A DNA stretch of 62,450 nucleotides from Trichinella spiralis (taxonomy: Eukaryota > Nematoda > Enoplea > Trichinellida > Trichinellidae). Of this stretch, positions 1-11,051 are shown piece by piece. Below the pieces are notes generated by a model that saw only the letters and a program-made list of their open reading frames with translations, was not told the DNA's origin and made no database searches. Both the position numbers and the translations under genes were made by a program. The stretch's first letter is position 1. The number at the start of each line of letters is the position of its first letter. The DNA lies in the NCBI GenBank assembly GCA_000181795.3, contig CM012955.1:3274826-3337275 (forward strand). Direction: 5' to 3'.

Positions 1-90
1 TTCTTCCTCTTTTTACTCGCGCCTTCCACCATCAGTTCCACAATTTCGTTTTCTTTTTGAGACTTGGAGGCCCGGTGAGGAACTCCATCT

Positions 91-1230
91 TCCAGTTCTT
101 TTAGATACATATTGGTTTTCAGGTTTCATTCTTCTCAGGGGGAAGCAGCTTGGACCATTCACTTAGGATGACCAGAAAGATCCCATCTCCCTCTGGCTGG
201 AATAAGACCATCCCCGACTTGTAACAATTGGATTGGGTATCCCATCAACCAAACTTGGAAGAAAGTTTGTTCTTGCAAAGCCGTGGAAATACACCCGTCA
301 AGCAATTCATTTTTTGTTTCAGTTATTCGGACGTGGTTGGACAAAGGGCACAACCCATATGGAGAAGGATGTCTGAGCTTTTAGTTAGTCAGAAAGATTT
401 TCTGCCTTTTTTCCCAACAGGTTTGGTGCCCAAGTGCTGCATCCTTTTATTCCGCCTTCCCCTCAGTTTCACATTTCGTTTTTTTTCTGACTTTGATGAC
501 CGTTAAGAATTCATCTTCAGTTCTTTTAGATCATATTTCTCTTCAATTTCATTCTTCTCAGGTGAAGCAGCTTTGACAATCACTTATGATGACAGAAAGA
601 TCCATCTCCTCTGGCTTGAATAAGACATCCCGACTTGTAACAATTTGATTGGTATCCATCAACCAAACTTTGAAGAAGTTCGTCTTGCATAGCCGTCGAA
701 TACACCGTCAAGCAATTCATCTCTTGTTTCAGCTACTCTGACGTTGTTTGACAACGTGCACAAACCATATGGAGAAGATGTCTGAGCTGTTAGCTAGTCA
801 GAAAGATTATCTGCCTTTTTCCCAACAGGTTTGCTGCCAAGTGCTGCATCCTTTTACTCCGCCTTCACCTCAGTTTCACATTTCGCTTCTTTTCTGACTT
901 TGATGACCGCTAAGAATTCATCTTCAGTTCTTTTAGATCATATTTCTCTTCAATTTCATTCTTCTCAGGTGAAGCAGCTTTGACAATCACTTATGATGAC
1001 AGAAAGATCCATCTCCTCTGGCTTGAATAAGACATCCCGACTTGTAACAATTTGATTGGTATCCATCAACCAAACTTTGAAGAAGTTCGTCTTGCATAGC
1101 CGTCGAATGCACCGTCAAGCAATTCATCTCTTGTTTCAGCTACTCTGACGTTGTTTGACAACGTGCACAAACCATATGGAGATGTCTGAGCTGTTAGCTA
1201 GTCAGGAAGATTATCTGCCATTTTCCCAAT
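91..1230. repeat. Tandem repeat of a 407-bp unit inside copia relic A
   Basis: The unit recurs with a period of 407 bp (equivalent points at 509 and 916), with a poorer copy before it. The same unit occurs twice in relic B (55398 and 55805) and once in relic C. The unit is a piece of the element, so the array arose inside it. The leftmost copy differs by many small length changes at short runs, which resembles unpolished long-read sequence. Confidence 0.85.
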
Positions 1231-1831
1231 CGGTTTTAAACTCAAAGTATTCTTGAGGCAGCGTTGACATATTTCTGCTCATTAACAGCATATCAAGCAA
1301 TTCAGTGCCGGTCAGTCTTTATAGTTCCTCATTTAAATCTGAAAAAACCTTCTGTAGCTTGGCGACATACCTTGCCATGTTTTCCGTTTCTACTTCTTAC
1401 ACATTTTAAGAACTCTTCCATCAACCTATCCACACGTTCACCACTGTTCTGTTCCTTCACAGCAACCAAATTATGCCAAATTTCCGATGGAGATTTAGAC
1501 GTAGCCATCAGCTCAACATTGACATCATTCATTGAACTGACAAGAATAAGCTGAGCAAGCCTTTTCAAAAGCTTTCAGTGCCTCGTCATACTTTGTCTAA
1601 CTTGCAGCATAACTGCCAGCAGGTGACGCCGACGGTGCTATATTCTTACGAATGGCGACTTCAAGGGCAGCACGATGACGTAGCACAAGCTGAATTTGCC
1701 TTTTCCAGCGTCTCCGGTTACTTGCACTTTCATGTTTGTCATCTTGAAACTTGAAATCCATCATACAGCTGCTTCATCGATTCACCATTCTGATCTTCAG
1801 TGCAGATACTATGTAGTCTGGACCCATAACC

Positions 1832-2078
1832 TGTTGAGTTTTTGGTCGGTTTGTCTGTATTATCACGTAAATCGAGACAACAGACATAAGATCAGGTAAC
1901 ATAAACACAACAGCTGAAGAGAGGATTCAAAGAAGCACCACGGACAAATTGACGGTACTAAGTTTACTAGCACGCAAAATATTTTCACTCACACATATAC
2001 ACACACGCACACACCGACATTCATCCGTATTCGTTTGTCAACACAACAATAGTACAGTACAATGATTATCAGGTATTA
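1832..2078 (-). repeat. LTR of copia relic A (5' LTR by orientation)
   Basis: It starts TGTTGAG, like the repeats at 54850, 56724 and 61006. The first ~100 bp is nearly identical to the LTR at 56724; past about 1934 the two diverge sharply. The right edge is approximate. Confidence 0.7.
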
Positions 2079-2717
2079 AAATGAGTTTTTCCTTTCATTA
2101 CAGTATCATTTTTATGTTATCACATCCTATAATACCATATCAATTGTACAATAATATTATATTGTTGTGTTTTTTACATTTAATGTTACTTCTGTTAATT
2201 ATTTTTATTTTTATTTATTCAACAGCTATTTAACTATTTAGCAGCTATTTAACAGTGAACAGCATTACAAAAATGGAATACGATACTTTAAAATATACTA
2301 TTTTGCTTCATATTTATTAAAGCTTCTGAAAGCCATTAATTTACTTATAAATTTTTGAAATTATATTTAACCTATTAAGTGGTATCCATGTTGAACTCCG
2401 CTGCATATATACCTGAATATCTTCTTTGTTTGAGCTTACTGTACTTTAGGTCATCTTGAAAAGTGGATTCCGTTGATATTGTGAGCTGGTAGAAGATTAT
2501 GTACAAATTTTATTTGTATTGTTTCATTTGAGGTAATAAGTTGCTTTATTTACTTTTATTCATTTTGTTGCTATGATATTATTTGGTTTTCTTATTCGAA
2601 GCGTTGAGTTGCTTCATGATTTAAAGTGACTGTTGAGGTTAAGTTGTTGCTGTTTTTAAAATGAACGTTATGTTACTGCTTTGGTTGTAGTTATCATTGG
2701 TGTGTTGCTTTGTCAAC
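2079..2717. other. Intergenic, 5' flank of CDC40
   Basis: AT-rich, with no coding signal seen. A strong 3' splice acceptor (TTGGTTGTAG, AG at 2689-2690) lies 27 nt before the CDC40 ATG with no matching upstream exon recognised. It could receive a spliced leader or end a 5' UTR intron. Confidence 0.5.
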
Positions 2718-5584
2718 ATGGAATGCAAAGATTCAGCTCATCAAGAACGTGGAGCTGATAACAAATCTTTAAATGCACTTGAGTGCCTTCAAAATGCGTA
2801 CAATAGCAGCTCTGATGAGCAATCTGATGATGGAATTGAACAGCACCAAGTAGAGAAAGGCAGTTTTCAAAACATTTCTTTGCATTTTTCGAAATCGAAA
2901 GGAACACTTGTAAAACGAAACCTAGCACCTGAACTTCCTTATGAGGTTTGTTTATTTTGTTTTTCGACAGTGATTTCATTTTGAATTTTCTCAGAACAAT
3001 TCCAAGGTGGTTCATGTTGTGGATTTGAAAAAAGAGCTGCAGCACAACGCCTGTTATGATGAAATATTTCTTCCTCTTGTGAGTTTATTCATTATTTTTA
3101 GATTTGTTATGGAACACTATTACTTCTGGGGTTCTTTTTTAACATTTGTTGAAATGGTTATGATTGCGTTTTACGTTGAATGGATATTATGAAATTTTAC
3201 TTTTAGCAAGGTCCGTCAAACCCGTTCAAAAGTGCGAAGCAGCAGATGCTTCGCAATACTTTAACAGGTTTTGTTGAACCAGCTCACATCAATGATTTTA
3301 ATTTTGAAAATGAACGACGTACATTCGAAAGTTACGGTAAGTTGATGTAGCCCATTAAAACTTGTTTAATATTAGTTACTGTTGTAGGTTATGCGAAAGA
3401 TCCGACTGCAGATGTGCCGTCTGACCGTATTATAGGTGATGTAGAAAGTGCTGCTAAATATAATGGTTTGACTGCTTTTGAATCGGGAAAACGTTTGAAA
3501 GAAACTGAAGAAAAAAGGGAAAAGCTTAAAAATTATGATTCCAGCGATGTTCAGAATTTTACTGGACCGTGGGCGCCATACGTTGGTGAACAACGCATTT
3601 CTGCACCAGATGCGGAAACAATGCTAGAAATTGAGGAAATGAACAGAAAGCGCAAGAAAATAATTAAAATGCAGAAATCTGAAATGCATGAACCGGAGCG
3701 TTCGTTATTGCACAGTGCGTGTCTCAAAAGTGTTAGTTACTTTGTTTGTATGTAACATTATACATTTTTAGTTTCGGATACTGTCGATTATCAGGGCAGA
3801 ACGTTTATGTGTGCCCCGCATGATGAAGGAGTTAACTTGAGAGCTGATGCTGTTCCGGAACGGTGTTACATACCAAAGAAACTAATCCATACGTGGACAG
3901 GTCACAAGAAAGGTGTTCAAGTTATTCGCTGGTTCCCAAGCTCGGCTCACATGCTTTTATCTGGCAGTTTAGACTGTCGTATCAAAGTGAGGATAAATTT
4001 CACTACTGTACTGTACAATTTAAAGTTATTTTCATCAGTATAATTTTAACATAATCTGTTGTCATATAACGAGTTAAACATTTTTTTGACAGTTTTCTTC
4101 ATCTTACCCGTTTATTTACAAAGTTTACCTAAAAATAGTTTTGACATTTTCCTGTCAGTTGGGTTTTGAATTCCTTTTAAAGCGGTTAAAGTGTGCTTAT
4201 TTTACAATGTTTAATCTGATTAAAAGCAAACAGTGAATCAATGATAATAACGGTGAACTGGAATAACTGTTCTGTTTATGTTCTGCGTTTTTTTCCTTTT
4301 TATTATCAGTATTTTTTGTCACTTGAAGCAACTTTAAACCAATGTTCAAACTATTAAGTTGAGATTACTCTTAAAAGCATAAATTAGAATAGTATAGAAT
4401 AGAGAAGAACACCGTACATTTTTCTTGATGTCGCAGTTTTTATTTTTACATTAAAATAGTTGACAAACTTGATTTGAATTTTTAGTTGTGGGAAGTTTAT
4501 CGTGGGCGAAGATGCATTCGAACATACATGGGGCACAGAATGGCAGTTCGCGATTTATCGTTTAATAATGCAGGAACGCAATTTCTGTCTACATCTTACG
4601 ACCGTACAATCAAACTTTGGGATACTGAAACTGGTAAAGATGTCTGTTAGTTAGTTTGGTTAGTTATTTAGGAGAAATATCTTTTCAGGACAATGCAAAG
4701 AGCGTTTTACTCCAGGAAAAGTTGCCTATTGTGTGAAGTTCAATCCAGACGATGACAAGCAGGATTTATTCATTTGCGGCATGCAGGACAAAAAAGCCGT
4801 TCAGGTTGGAAAAAATTTTTTCCCTTTGGTTCTTGTTTTCAATATTTATAACATTTATTTATAGTATGATTTGAGAAGTGGTGAAATTGTTCAAGAATAT
4901 GACCGACACTTGGGTGCCGTGAATACTGTAACATTTTTTGACAAAAATCGCAGATTTTGCACCACTTCTGATGATAAATCAATGCGAATTTGGGAATGGT
5001 ATTTTTGAATTTATGAATACTTTATAATACTTCGGCTTGTAGTACCAGAACACTTTTAGGGGCATTCCTGTTGATACAAAGTTGATACAAGATCCTGGAA
5101 TGTATTCCATGCCAGCAGTGACGATGTCTCCAAATGGTGAACTGCCATTTATTTTTGAAGAAAATTATTTTGCATTGATTTATCAATTTAGAAAAGTGGC
5201 TAGCCTGTCAAGCTATGGATAATCGAGTGGTGATATTTCAAGTTGTGGATGATAAAATTCGTTTCTGTCGAAAGAAATGTTTCCGTGGCCACATTGTCGC
5301 TGGCTATGCATGCAGTGTTGACTTTTCATCGGATATTTCGTAAATGATCGATTTTATAGTTCGATTATGACAATAATGTTGTTAAATGTTGAATTAACAA
5401 TTATAGGTATCTTCTGAGTGGCGATTCGGATGGCAAAATTTTCCTATGGGATTGGAAAACTAGGCGTATTGTTGCACGTTGGAAAGCTCACGATGGTGTT
5501 TGCATGAGCGTGTTGTGGCATCCTCATGAGTCTAGCAAAGTTGCGTCCTGCGGATGGGATGGTACTATTAAGTTCTGGGATTAG
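2718..5584 (+). CDS. CDC40: Pre-mRNA-processing factor 17 (CDC40/PRP17), WD40 splicing factor
   Basis: Spliceosome protein acting around the second step of splicing, in the nucleus. Eleven exons: 2718-2945, 2995-3078, 3207-3336, 3388-3714, 3772-3986, 4486-4633, 4689-4804, 4865-4998, 5060-5136, 5192-5339, 5407-5584; all phases agree and give 594 aa (human 579). The N-terminal half carries the family block [10 protein letters not shown]...[10 protein letters not shown] (about residues 107-140). Seven WD40 repeats follow from about residue 270, with family signatures such as [30 protein letters not shown] and HPHESSKV, ending in [10 protein letters not shown]. The start is the first ATG after a probable acceptor at 2690. 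The longest intron (3987-4485) shows nothing else. Meckelin follows on the same strand 524 bp on. The gene looks intact. Confidence 0.96.
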
Positions 5585-5705
5585 CTTTTTTTAAATACAC
5601 GACGGCTGTTCCACCATTTACGCATATTTTTATTCATTTATCATGTAGTTGATGATTGCATAGATTAGTCGAAAAAGTGATTTTGACCCTATATTTATGA
5701 TGTGC

Positions 5706-5711
5706 AATAAA
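5706..5711 (+). terminator. Poly(A) signal of CDC40
   Basis: AATAAA 122 nt after the CDC40 stop, before the meckelin X-box. Position and motif only. Confidence 0.6.
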
Positions 5712-6016
5712 AATCTTATTCGTGTGAAAGTAATTTTGTGGTCGACGTGAAATTGCTTTTGCAGTAACATCGCGGCAGAAAACATCAAAGCAAATATGCA
5801 ACATGCTAATAACGTGAAATTTTTATCGAATTTCAATTTGTCGAATATAATAAGTTTTGCTCTTTGATTCTCTTTTAAATGAATGAAAACCATAAATGCA
5901 GGCTGACTTGTAAATCAATGGAGTAAATTAAAGTATTTCACAAATAATGCTTAACGATATAAAAAGCATCCTTGAACAAATACAGTATAATATATTCAAG
6001 TAACCGTTGTGAATAG

Positions 6017-6030
6017 GTTGTCATGGAAAC
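6017..6030 (+). promoter_or_regulatory. X-box (RFX/DAF-19 site) of meckelin
   Basis: GTTGTC AT GGAAAC matches the X-box consensus RYYNYY-WW-RRNRAC at every position. It lies 78 nt upstream of the meckelin ATG, inside the usual window for ciliary genes in nematodes. RFX factors (DAF-19 in C. elegans) drive transition-zone genes through this element, so ciliated sensory neuron expression is the expected result. Confidence 0.85.
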
Positions 6031-6080
6031 GCGTATTTGTTGGTTCAGTCAGTCACTAGACACAGATGCTGAATTTTGAA

Positions 6081-6088
6081 AATTTTAG
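6081..6088 (+). promoter_or_regulatory. Probable leader splice acceptor of meckelin
   Basis: AATTTTAG lies 20 nt before the meckelin ATG and downstream of the X-box. With the X-box so close there is little room for an upstream exon, so spliced-leader trans-splicing is the simplest reading. Inference from sequence only. Confidence 0.4.
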
Positions 6089-6108
6089 CCTAATTTAAAA
6101 AAGCCGTA

Positions 6109-9100
6109 ATGCATTTCTTTTTCTCACTATTAACAATATTCATTTCTAAAAGCGTCAGTTTAACATTTGTCAATCCCGAAAGTTGTGCCTTGGATCAGTA
6201 TTTCGATTCATCACAACTAATCTGCAAGCAATGTCCACCTGGTAGTCGAGCGACGGCTGATCGTAAGATTTTGCAGCTTGAAATTATTATCGATATGAAA
6301 GTTTGATTTTTCAAAAAAAAAGTAATAATAATAACTAACATTTACCAGATCAATCGTGCAGTTGTGATGAAAAGCATAAAAAGACGCAGGCTGACAATCA
6401 ATCGAAAATTGAATGTACACCATGTTCAGAAGGACAAATTGCTAGTGTTGATGGTTGGGGATGCATTGGGCAAATTTCAGATACAAATACGTGCCAATTG
6501 AACGAAGCAAGAAGTATGAATTTGCAAATTAAATACATTTGTACACGTGAAATGTTTGTAACTTTTTCAAAGGTTTTCGTCAAACGAATGGGCTACTTTT
6601 GCCTAAAGTAACATGTACGCCATGCGTATCAGGCACACATCCTCGGCCAGATTCAACCGTATGCATTCCTTGCGATCAGATAATTTATGGTTCACAGTGT
6701 CTCTGTGAACCACCAAATGTAAAAGTAAGTATTTTTCTCACTTCAAAGATAACATCATCGTTTATTGTTTGCCTATTGAAGATTGATGGCATATGTGTAA
6801 ATCCAAATGACTTAGTTACCGATTCACCTAATCTATACATCATACACGAAGTGCGTTGCTGTACTAAACAATTATTTATGTGGAAATTTATGGAAATTTA
6901 TTTTAGAATGGATTAAAAATCGAAACTACATTTTTCAGAAACCATCTTCGCATTGCAGAATACATGTGTCGGGTAAATTTATTTGATAATTTTGATAATA
7001 TTCATAATCAAATATTTGTTCTATTAAATTATGACACATATTATGGACAAATAAACTATCAATGACACTTATATGGTTTGAAAAGAGATATTGTTTTATT
7101 GAGATTTTCTGCCAAATTGAAAATGAATTCATTACAAAATTGTTATATATCACATATTATGTGGAATTATTTTATTCTGTTTTAGAAATTTCAAAATCAA
7201 ACCGCATGCCAACTTCTTGGAAATCTTTGTGTGCTTTTGCATTATAAACGTGGAGAAAAAAATAGAGGCTATGGAAGAAATGCTTGCGATCTGTTTTTGA
7301 GAATAACAAGAGACGACAATGAAATTTTTGTAGAATGGTAATTGCATTGTTTATGCATTTTACCAATAAAAAAATAATATTAGATGAATAAATTTGATAA
7401 TTTATCTTTTTCAATAGGAACCTTATGTTAAGTTTATAAAATGAGTCAAAATTTTCTAATCGATCATATTTTCATAAAAAGTGAAATACCTTTTATTAAA
7501 TATGAAAATATGGAAAACTTACCGTTTTCAGTTTTCAGGTCACAAGGAATGCCTTGGTTGTATTATTTGCATGATTCAGCGGAACATATTCTCAGCAAAT
7601 CGGATATACCTGTTCAGTATAGCTTTGAAAGTGAAAATCGAAATTCCAGTTTTCTAAACTTTATGCTAGCTGCGTATTCTTTGACTGGAGAATATTTGGG
7701 CATGTTGCCCGCTACTGACGGATCATTACAACTCTGCATGTTGACGAGATCAAGTCGCGCGTTCACTTTCCAAGTTGGAAAATACTACATGCAGCAGGTG
7801 TGTGTGTGTGTGTGTAGTAATTTTGTAAAAAAAAAGAATTTTCAGGATCTAATTTCAAAATAGGTTAAAATTTGCATTGATCCTTAGATAATCTGTTGAT
7901 TGTACATTAACTTTTAGTTGGTTTTATTCATTTTATTTTCATGATATATAAATAAGAAAACAATGTGAAATAATTGTCTTCTTCTTCATTTTCAGTGCAA
8001 TATTGGTACAGAATTGTTGAAGGAATTGCCAGATACAGTATTTTTTGATGTGTGTAAGTGCAGCTACATTTTGACTAAGTTTTGACTATTTTTTGCAAAC
8101 TGGTTTTGCAATTTAGACTTAAAATACGACAGTTTTGAAAATGTATCCGCGGTCGAATTGTATCCTGTTCCTGTTTTGAATTTGAATTATGAAGAAGAAA
8201 TGGGCTATCCGAACAAAATTGGTACGCAAAATTGAGTTTAAATTTCTTAAAGATAAAGATTTGTCGCTTTTAAAAACAGCTAACGCTCCGTGGCTTTGGC
8301 ATTTGAATCGGCGAATATGGCTTATCGACATGAGCAGTACGAAAGAATCATCAGTTGAAGAAAATAGATTAGTTCGATATGCGAAAAGAATTTCAATCCA
8401 GTAAATCAAAATTGACGCTCATTTTAATCCACACATCTTGTCTGATTCGCGCATCTTCCAGAACAACGGTCCAGCTATACAATGATGGAAAAATTGTTCC
8501 TCCTCTATTTACAATCGAATATTCATCAATTTCTCTGGAAAGCTTAAAAAATGGAAAAACAATGCCAGTAAGTTAAAATATCTTTTGTTACAATATCAAA
8601 ATTATTATCTTTTATTACGTGAATTTTTCTATTTACAGTACTACCTTTTTAAATGGCCGTAGCGGTGCATGACATGACAAATTTAATTAAACAAAAACAA
8701 TTATATTTTTTGCATAAATAAAACCAAAATTTTCGTAAAATTAATTTTAATTTATCAATAGACAAAAAACAAAAGAAAATATTTTGTAAAAAATTAATAT
8801 TTTCAGATCACTTTCGAAGTAGTGTACGTCGATTCCGAGGACAATTTGTCATTTTTTTTGAAAATTACTCTAACCGTATCGGTGGTATTGTGCGTAGTGC
8901 TGGCAATTTTTCGTTCCTGGACTTGGGCAAAACAGACGGGCAAGAGAGTTTTAGATTTCGCGGTAATTCAAACAGTCGACAGTGAATTTTTCCCCATTTT
9001 TTTAAAATGAAAATTATTACTTTCAGGCATTGATAAAATTTATTGTTGCTTTTTGTTCGTTTGCGTCGACAATTGTGTATTGCATAATTGCGGTTGCTTC

Positions 9101-10913
9101 GTTTTACACTTTGATGATTCACAAGGTAAAATAAAATTAAAAAAATACCGTTTGGTTTGTATTGTTGTCTGATTATTTGAGTGGACGTTGATTTCAGAGC
9201 AAACGGCATCCTCACGTTTTGATGCCTTCGTTTGAAGGAGAAAAATTGTGGATTTTGATTCTTATTGTCGCATTCGCTTTTAAAGTAAGTATTTTCAAAT
9301 TTTGTCCAACCGCTTTGAATATTTACAATTTTGTCCAGGTAGTGGATATGGTTCTGTTTTACATTGAACAAATTACATCTGAAGTTTTCTTCATCGACTG
9401 GGAAAAGCCTCGACCAGCTGGTTCCCGTAAAAAGGAAGCTTCATCGTCGGCCAGTATGATCAGTTCTAGTGCTTCGACAGTGTCCATTTGGCGGTTGGTT
9501 ATTATTGCAAACGAATGGAATGAAATTCAAACTTATCGTAAAAGTTCTCACAGTTTTCAGTTGATTGTTGTACTATTTTTTCTGAAAGTAACTGAATTTT
9601 TTTTTCAACATTATTATGAATTATTATTAAATTTATTGATTAGGTTTTACATTTTGAATCGTTAGCATCGGTGGAACCTGGATTTCAACTTGAACAAATT
9701 AGCAATGAATCATGCGACACTAGCCTTTCTCGTCTTGCGATAGTTGGTTCGTTGTACTTTATCGTATGGTCAGTTCAAGTAAGATTTCAAATTCGAATGT
9801 AATCTGTTCGAATTTTATTGTTTAGACTTGTATTTTCAGTGTATTTTCCACGTATTGATCACAGAACAATGTTTTTGGAATCAATTTCGTTATTTTATCG
9901 ATTTATGCTCTGTTTGCAATGTAATTTACTTTTTTTAAAAAATATACAAATATCTATATATTTGAGTAATGTTTTTTCTTCTCTAAATTTTAAGATTAGC
10001 GTTTTGGCACTGCGCTATCGTCTTTATGGATATTATTTGCACGGTAGATCGGTTCATGGATTTGCCGAAGCGGATATGGATGAAATTCACGAAATGCTCA
10101 GACGTGAAAAGGTAGGTGACAAGATTTGATTGATCAATTGGAAATTTGATTGGATGGATTGATGGAATTCAGGAAAATCTATGCGAACAACGTGGTCTGG
10201 AACCGAACAGTAAAAATCAAATATTTACCGTCTGTTTGCAGTCCCAATTTCGTAAACAATACGACGATATATTCGACGTATTGGTGGTAAATAATTGACA
10301 AGTTGAAAAAAAAATCTATTCATCGAATTATTTTCAGACAGCGGTTAAAACGAAACGTATGCACAATGGAAAATCGTTGTCGACAATTGAAGACGAACAA
10401 CGTGTCAAAGCGTTTTACACGATGAACAAATTTTTGACCAACTTTATCGATCACGTGAGTTGTTTGTTGTTGGGATAAAAAAAAATTCGTTTTAATTTTT
10501 GATTCCAGTGCATTGCCGATTTGCCATATTTGATAAAAGACAAACTATTTACCGAAGCGTTGCTCAACTGCGAATTTCAAGACACGTCGAATTGCAGTAT
10601 ATTTTACAGGGGTAAAAAAACTTTTTTTCCCTCATTTCTCACCGACTATTCCAATTTGAGAAGTGATAAATTGAACAATTTTACAGATCCATCTGAAATT
10701 GCATTTTCCAGTTTATTTTTTTACGGCAATGAAGCAAAATTGATGCTTTTCGACTTGATGCTTTTCACTTTTGTCGATATGATTGCGAAAGATTACACAA
10801 TTGCCGCCTTTGTCGCGTATATTGTAACGAAAAGTTTGAAAATTGTTCGAAAAAGTGGCGGCAGGAAAAACATCGCTCGGACAAGTTTGGTGGACGAACG
10901 ATTTCTCATTTGA
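6109..10913 (+). CDS. TMEM67: Meckelin (TMEM67/MKS3), ciliary transition zone membrane protein
   Basis: Multi-pass protein of the ciliary transition zone (MKS module); human loss causes Meckel and Joubert syndromes. Twenty-two exons: 6109-6262, 6349-6513, 6573-6724, 6782-6850, 6907-6972, 7186-7337, 7539-7797, 7996-8053, 8117-8221, 8280-8400, 8462-8567, 8807-8962, 9027-9125, 9198-9284, 9339-9587, 9644-9778, 9840-9920, 9995-10111, 10173-10286, 10338-10454, 10509-10611, 10687-10913; 963 aa (human 995), phases consistent. A signal peptide (1-20) is followed by a Cys-rich ectodomain with CxxC pairs, then hydrophobic segments from about residue 485. Diagnostic blocks: EVFFIDWEKP, VSIWRLVIIANEWNEIQT, GYYLHGRSVHGFAEADMDE, FYGNEAKLMLFDLM, and the C-terminus SLVDERFLI, near-identical to human LVDQRFLI. 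The gene looks intact. Confidence 0.96.
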
Positions 10914-10991
10914 TTCTTCTCATTATCAGCAGCGAACAGTTGAAATTGTTCAAATCATACACTACTGTCACATTATTGACAAACAGGTACA

Positions 10992-11024
10992 AATAAAGAA
11001 AAAGTGCTCGTCCTAGTTTTTATT
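10992..11024. terminator. Convergent poly(A) signals of meckelin (+) and the fucosyltransferase (-)
   Basis: AATAAA on the plus strand at 10992-10997 serves meckelin; TTTATT at 11019-11024 is AATAAA on the minus strand for the fucosyltransferase. They are about 20 nt apart in a 138-nt gap between convergent stops, so the 3' UTRs almost certainly overlap or abut. Confidence 0.65.
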
Positions 11025-11051
11025 ACTGTAAATTTTGTCCGAGACAACAGT

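Larger units (their letters stand above)
1..2078 (-). mobile_element. Copia-type LTR element, copy A (fossil, cut by window edge)
   Basis: Relic on the minus strand. The part at 1329-1568 encodes a stretch like the copia gag family (UBN2 type; it contains EIWHNLVAV). Repeat units further left contain a VTSRDVLF-like motif, as found after the integrase core in copia polyproteins. The right end (1832-2078) is an LTR starting TGTTGAG. Next to it, 1818-1831 matches on the minus strand the internal initiator-Met tRNA primer site (GGTTATGGGTCCAG) that copia elements use. No reverse transcriptase is seen, so the element is broken and mostly deleted inside. Its internal sequence is nearly identical by eye to copies B and C, so the spread or homogenisation looks recent. 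Confidence 0.8.

Noticed and set aside
1264-1554. Plus-strand 96-codon frame repeated at 56156 and 61968
   Set aside because: It is the antisense shadow of the copia gag-like sequence; identical in the three relics because the relics are near-identical.
7441-7538. Open frame upstream of SQGMPW in meckelin as extra coding sequence
   Set aside because: A phase-correct acceptor (TTTTCAG at 7538) joins the preceding exon ending at 7337 to give the family match; the frame before it is intron.
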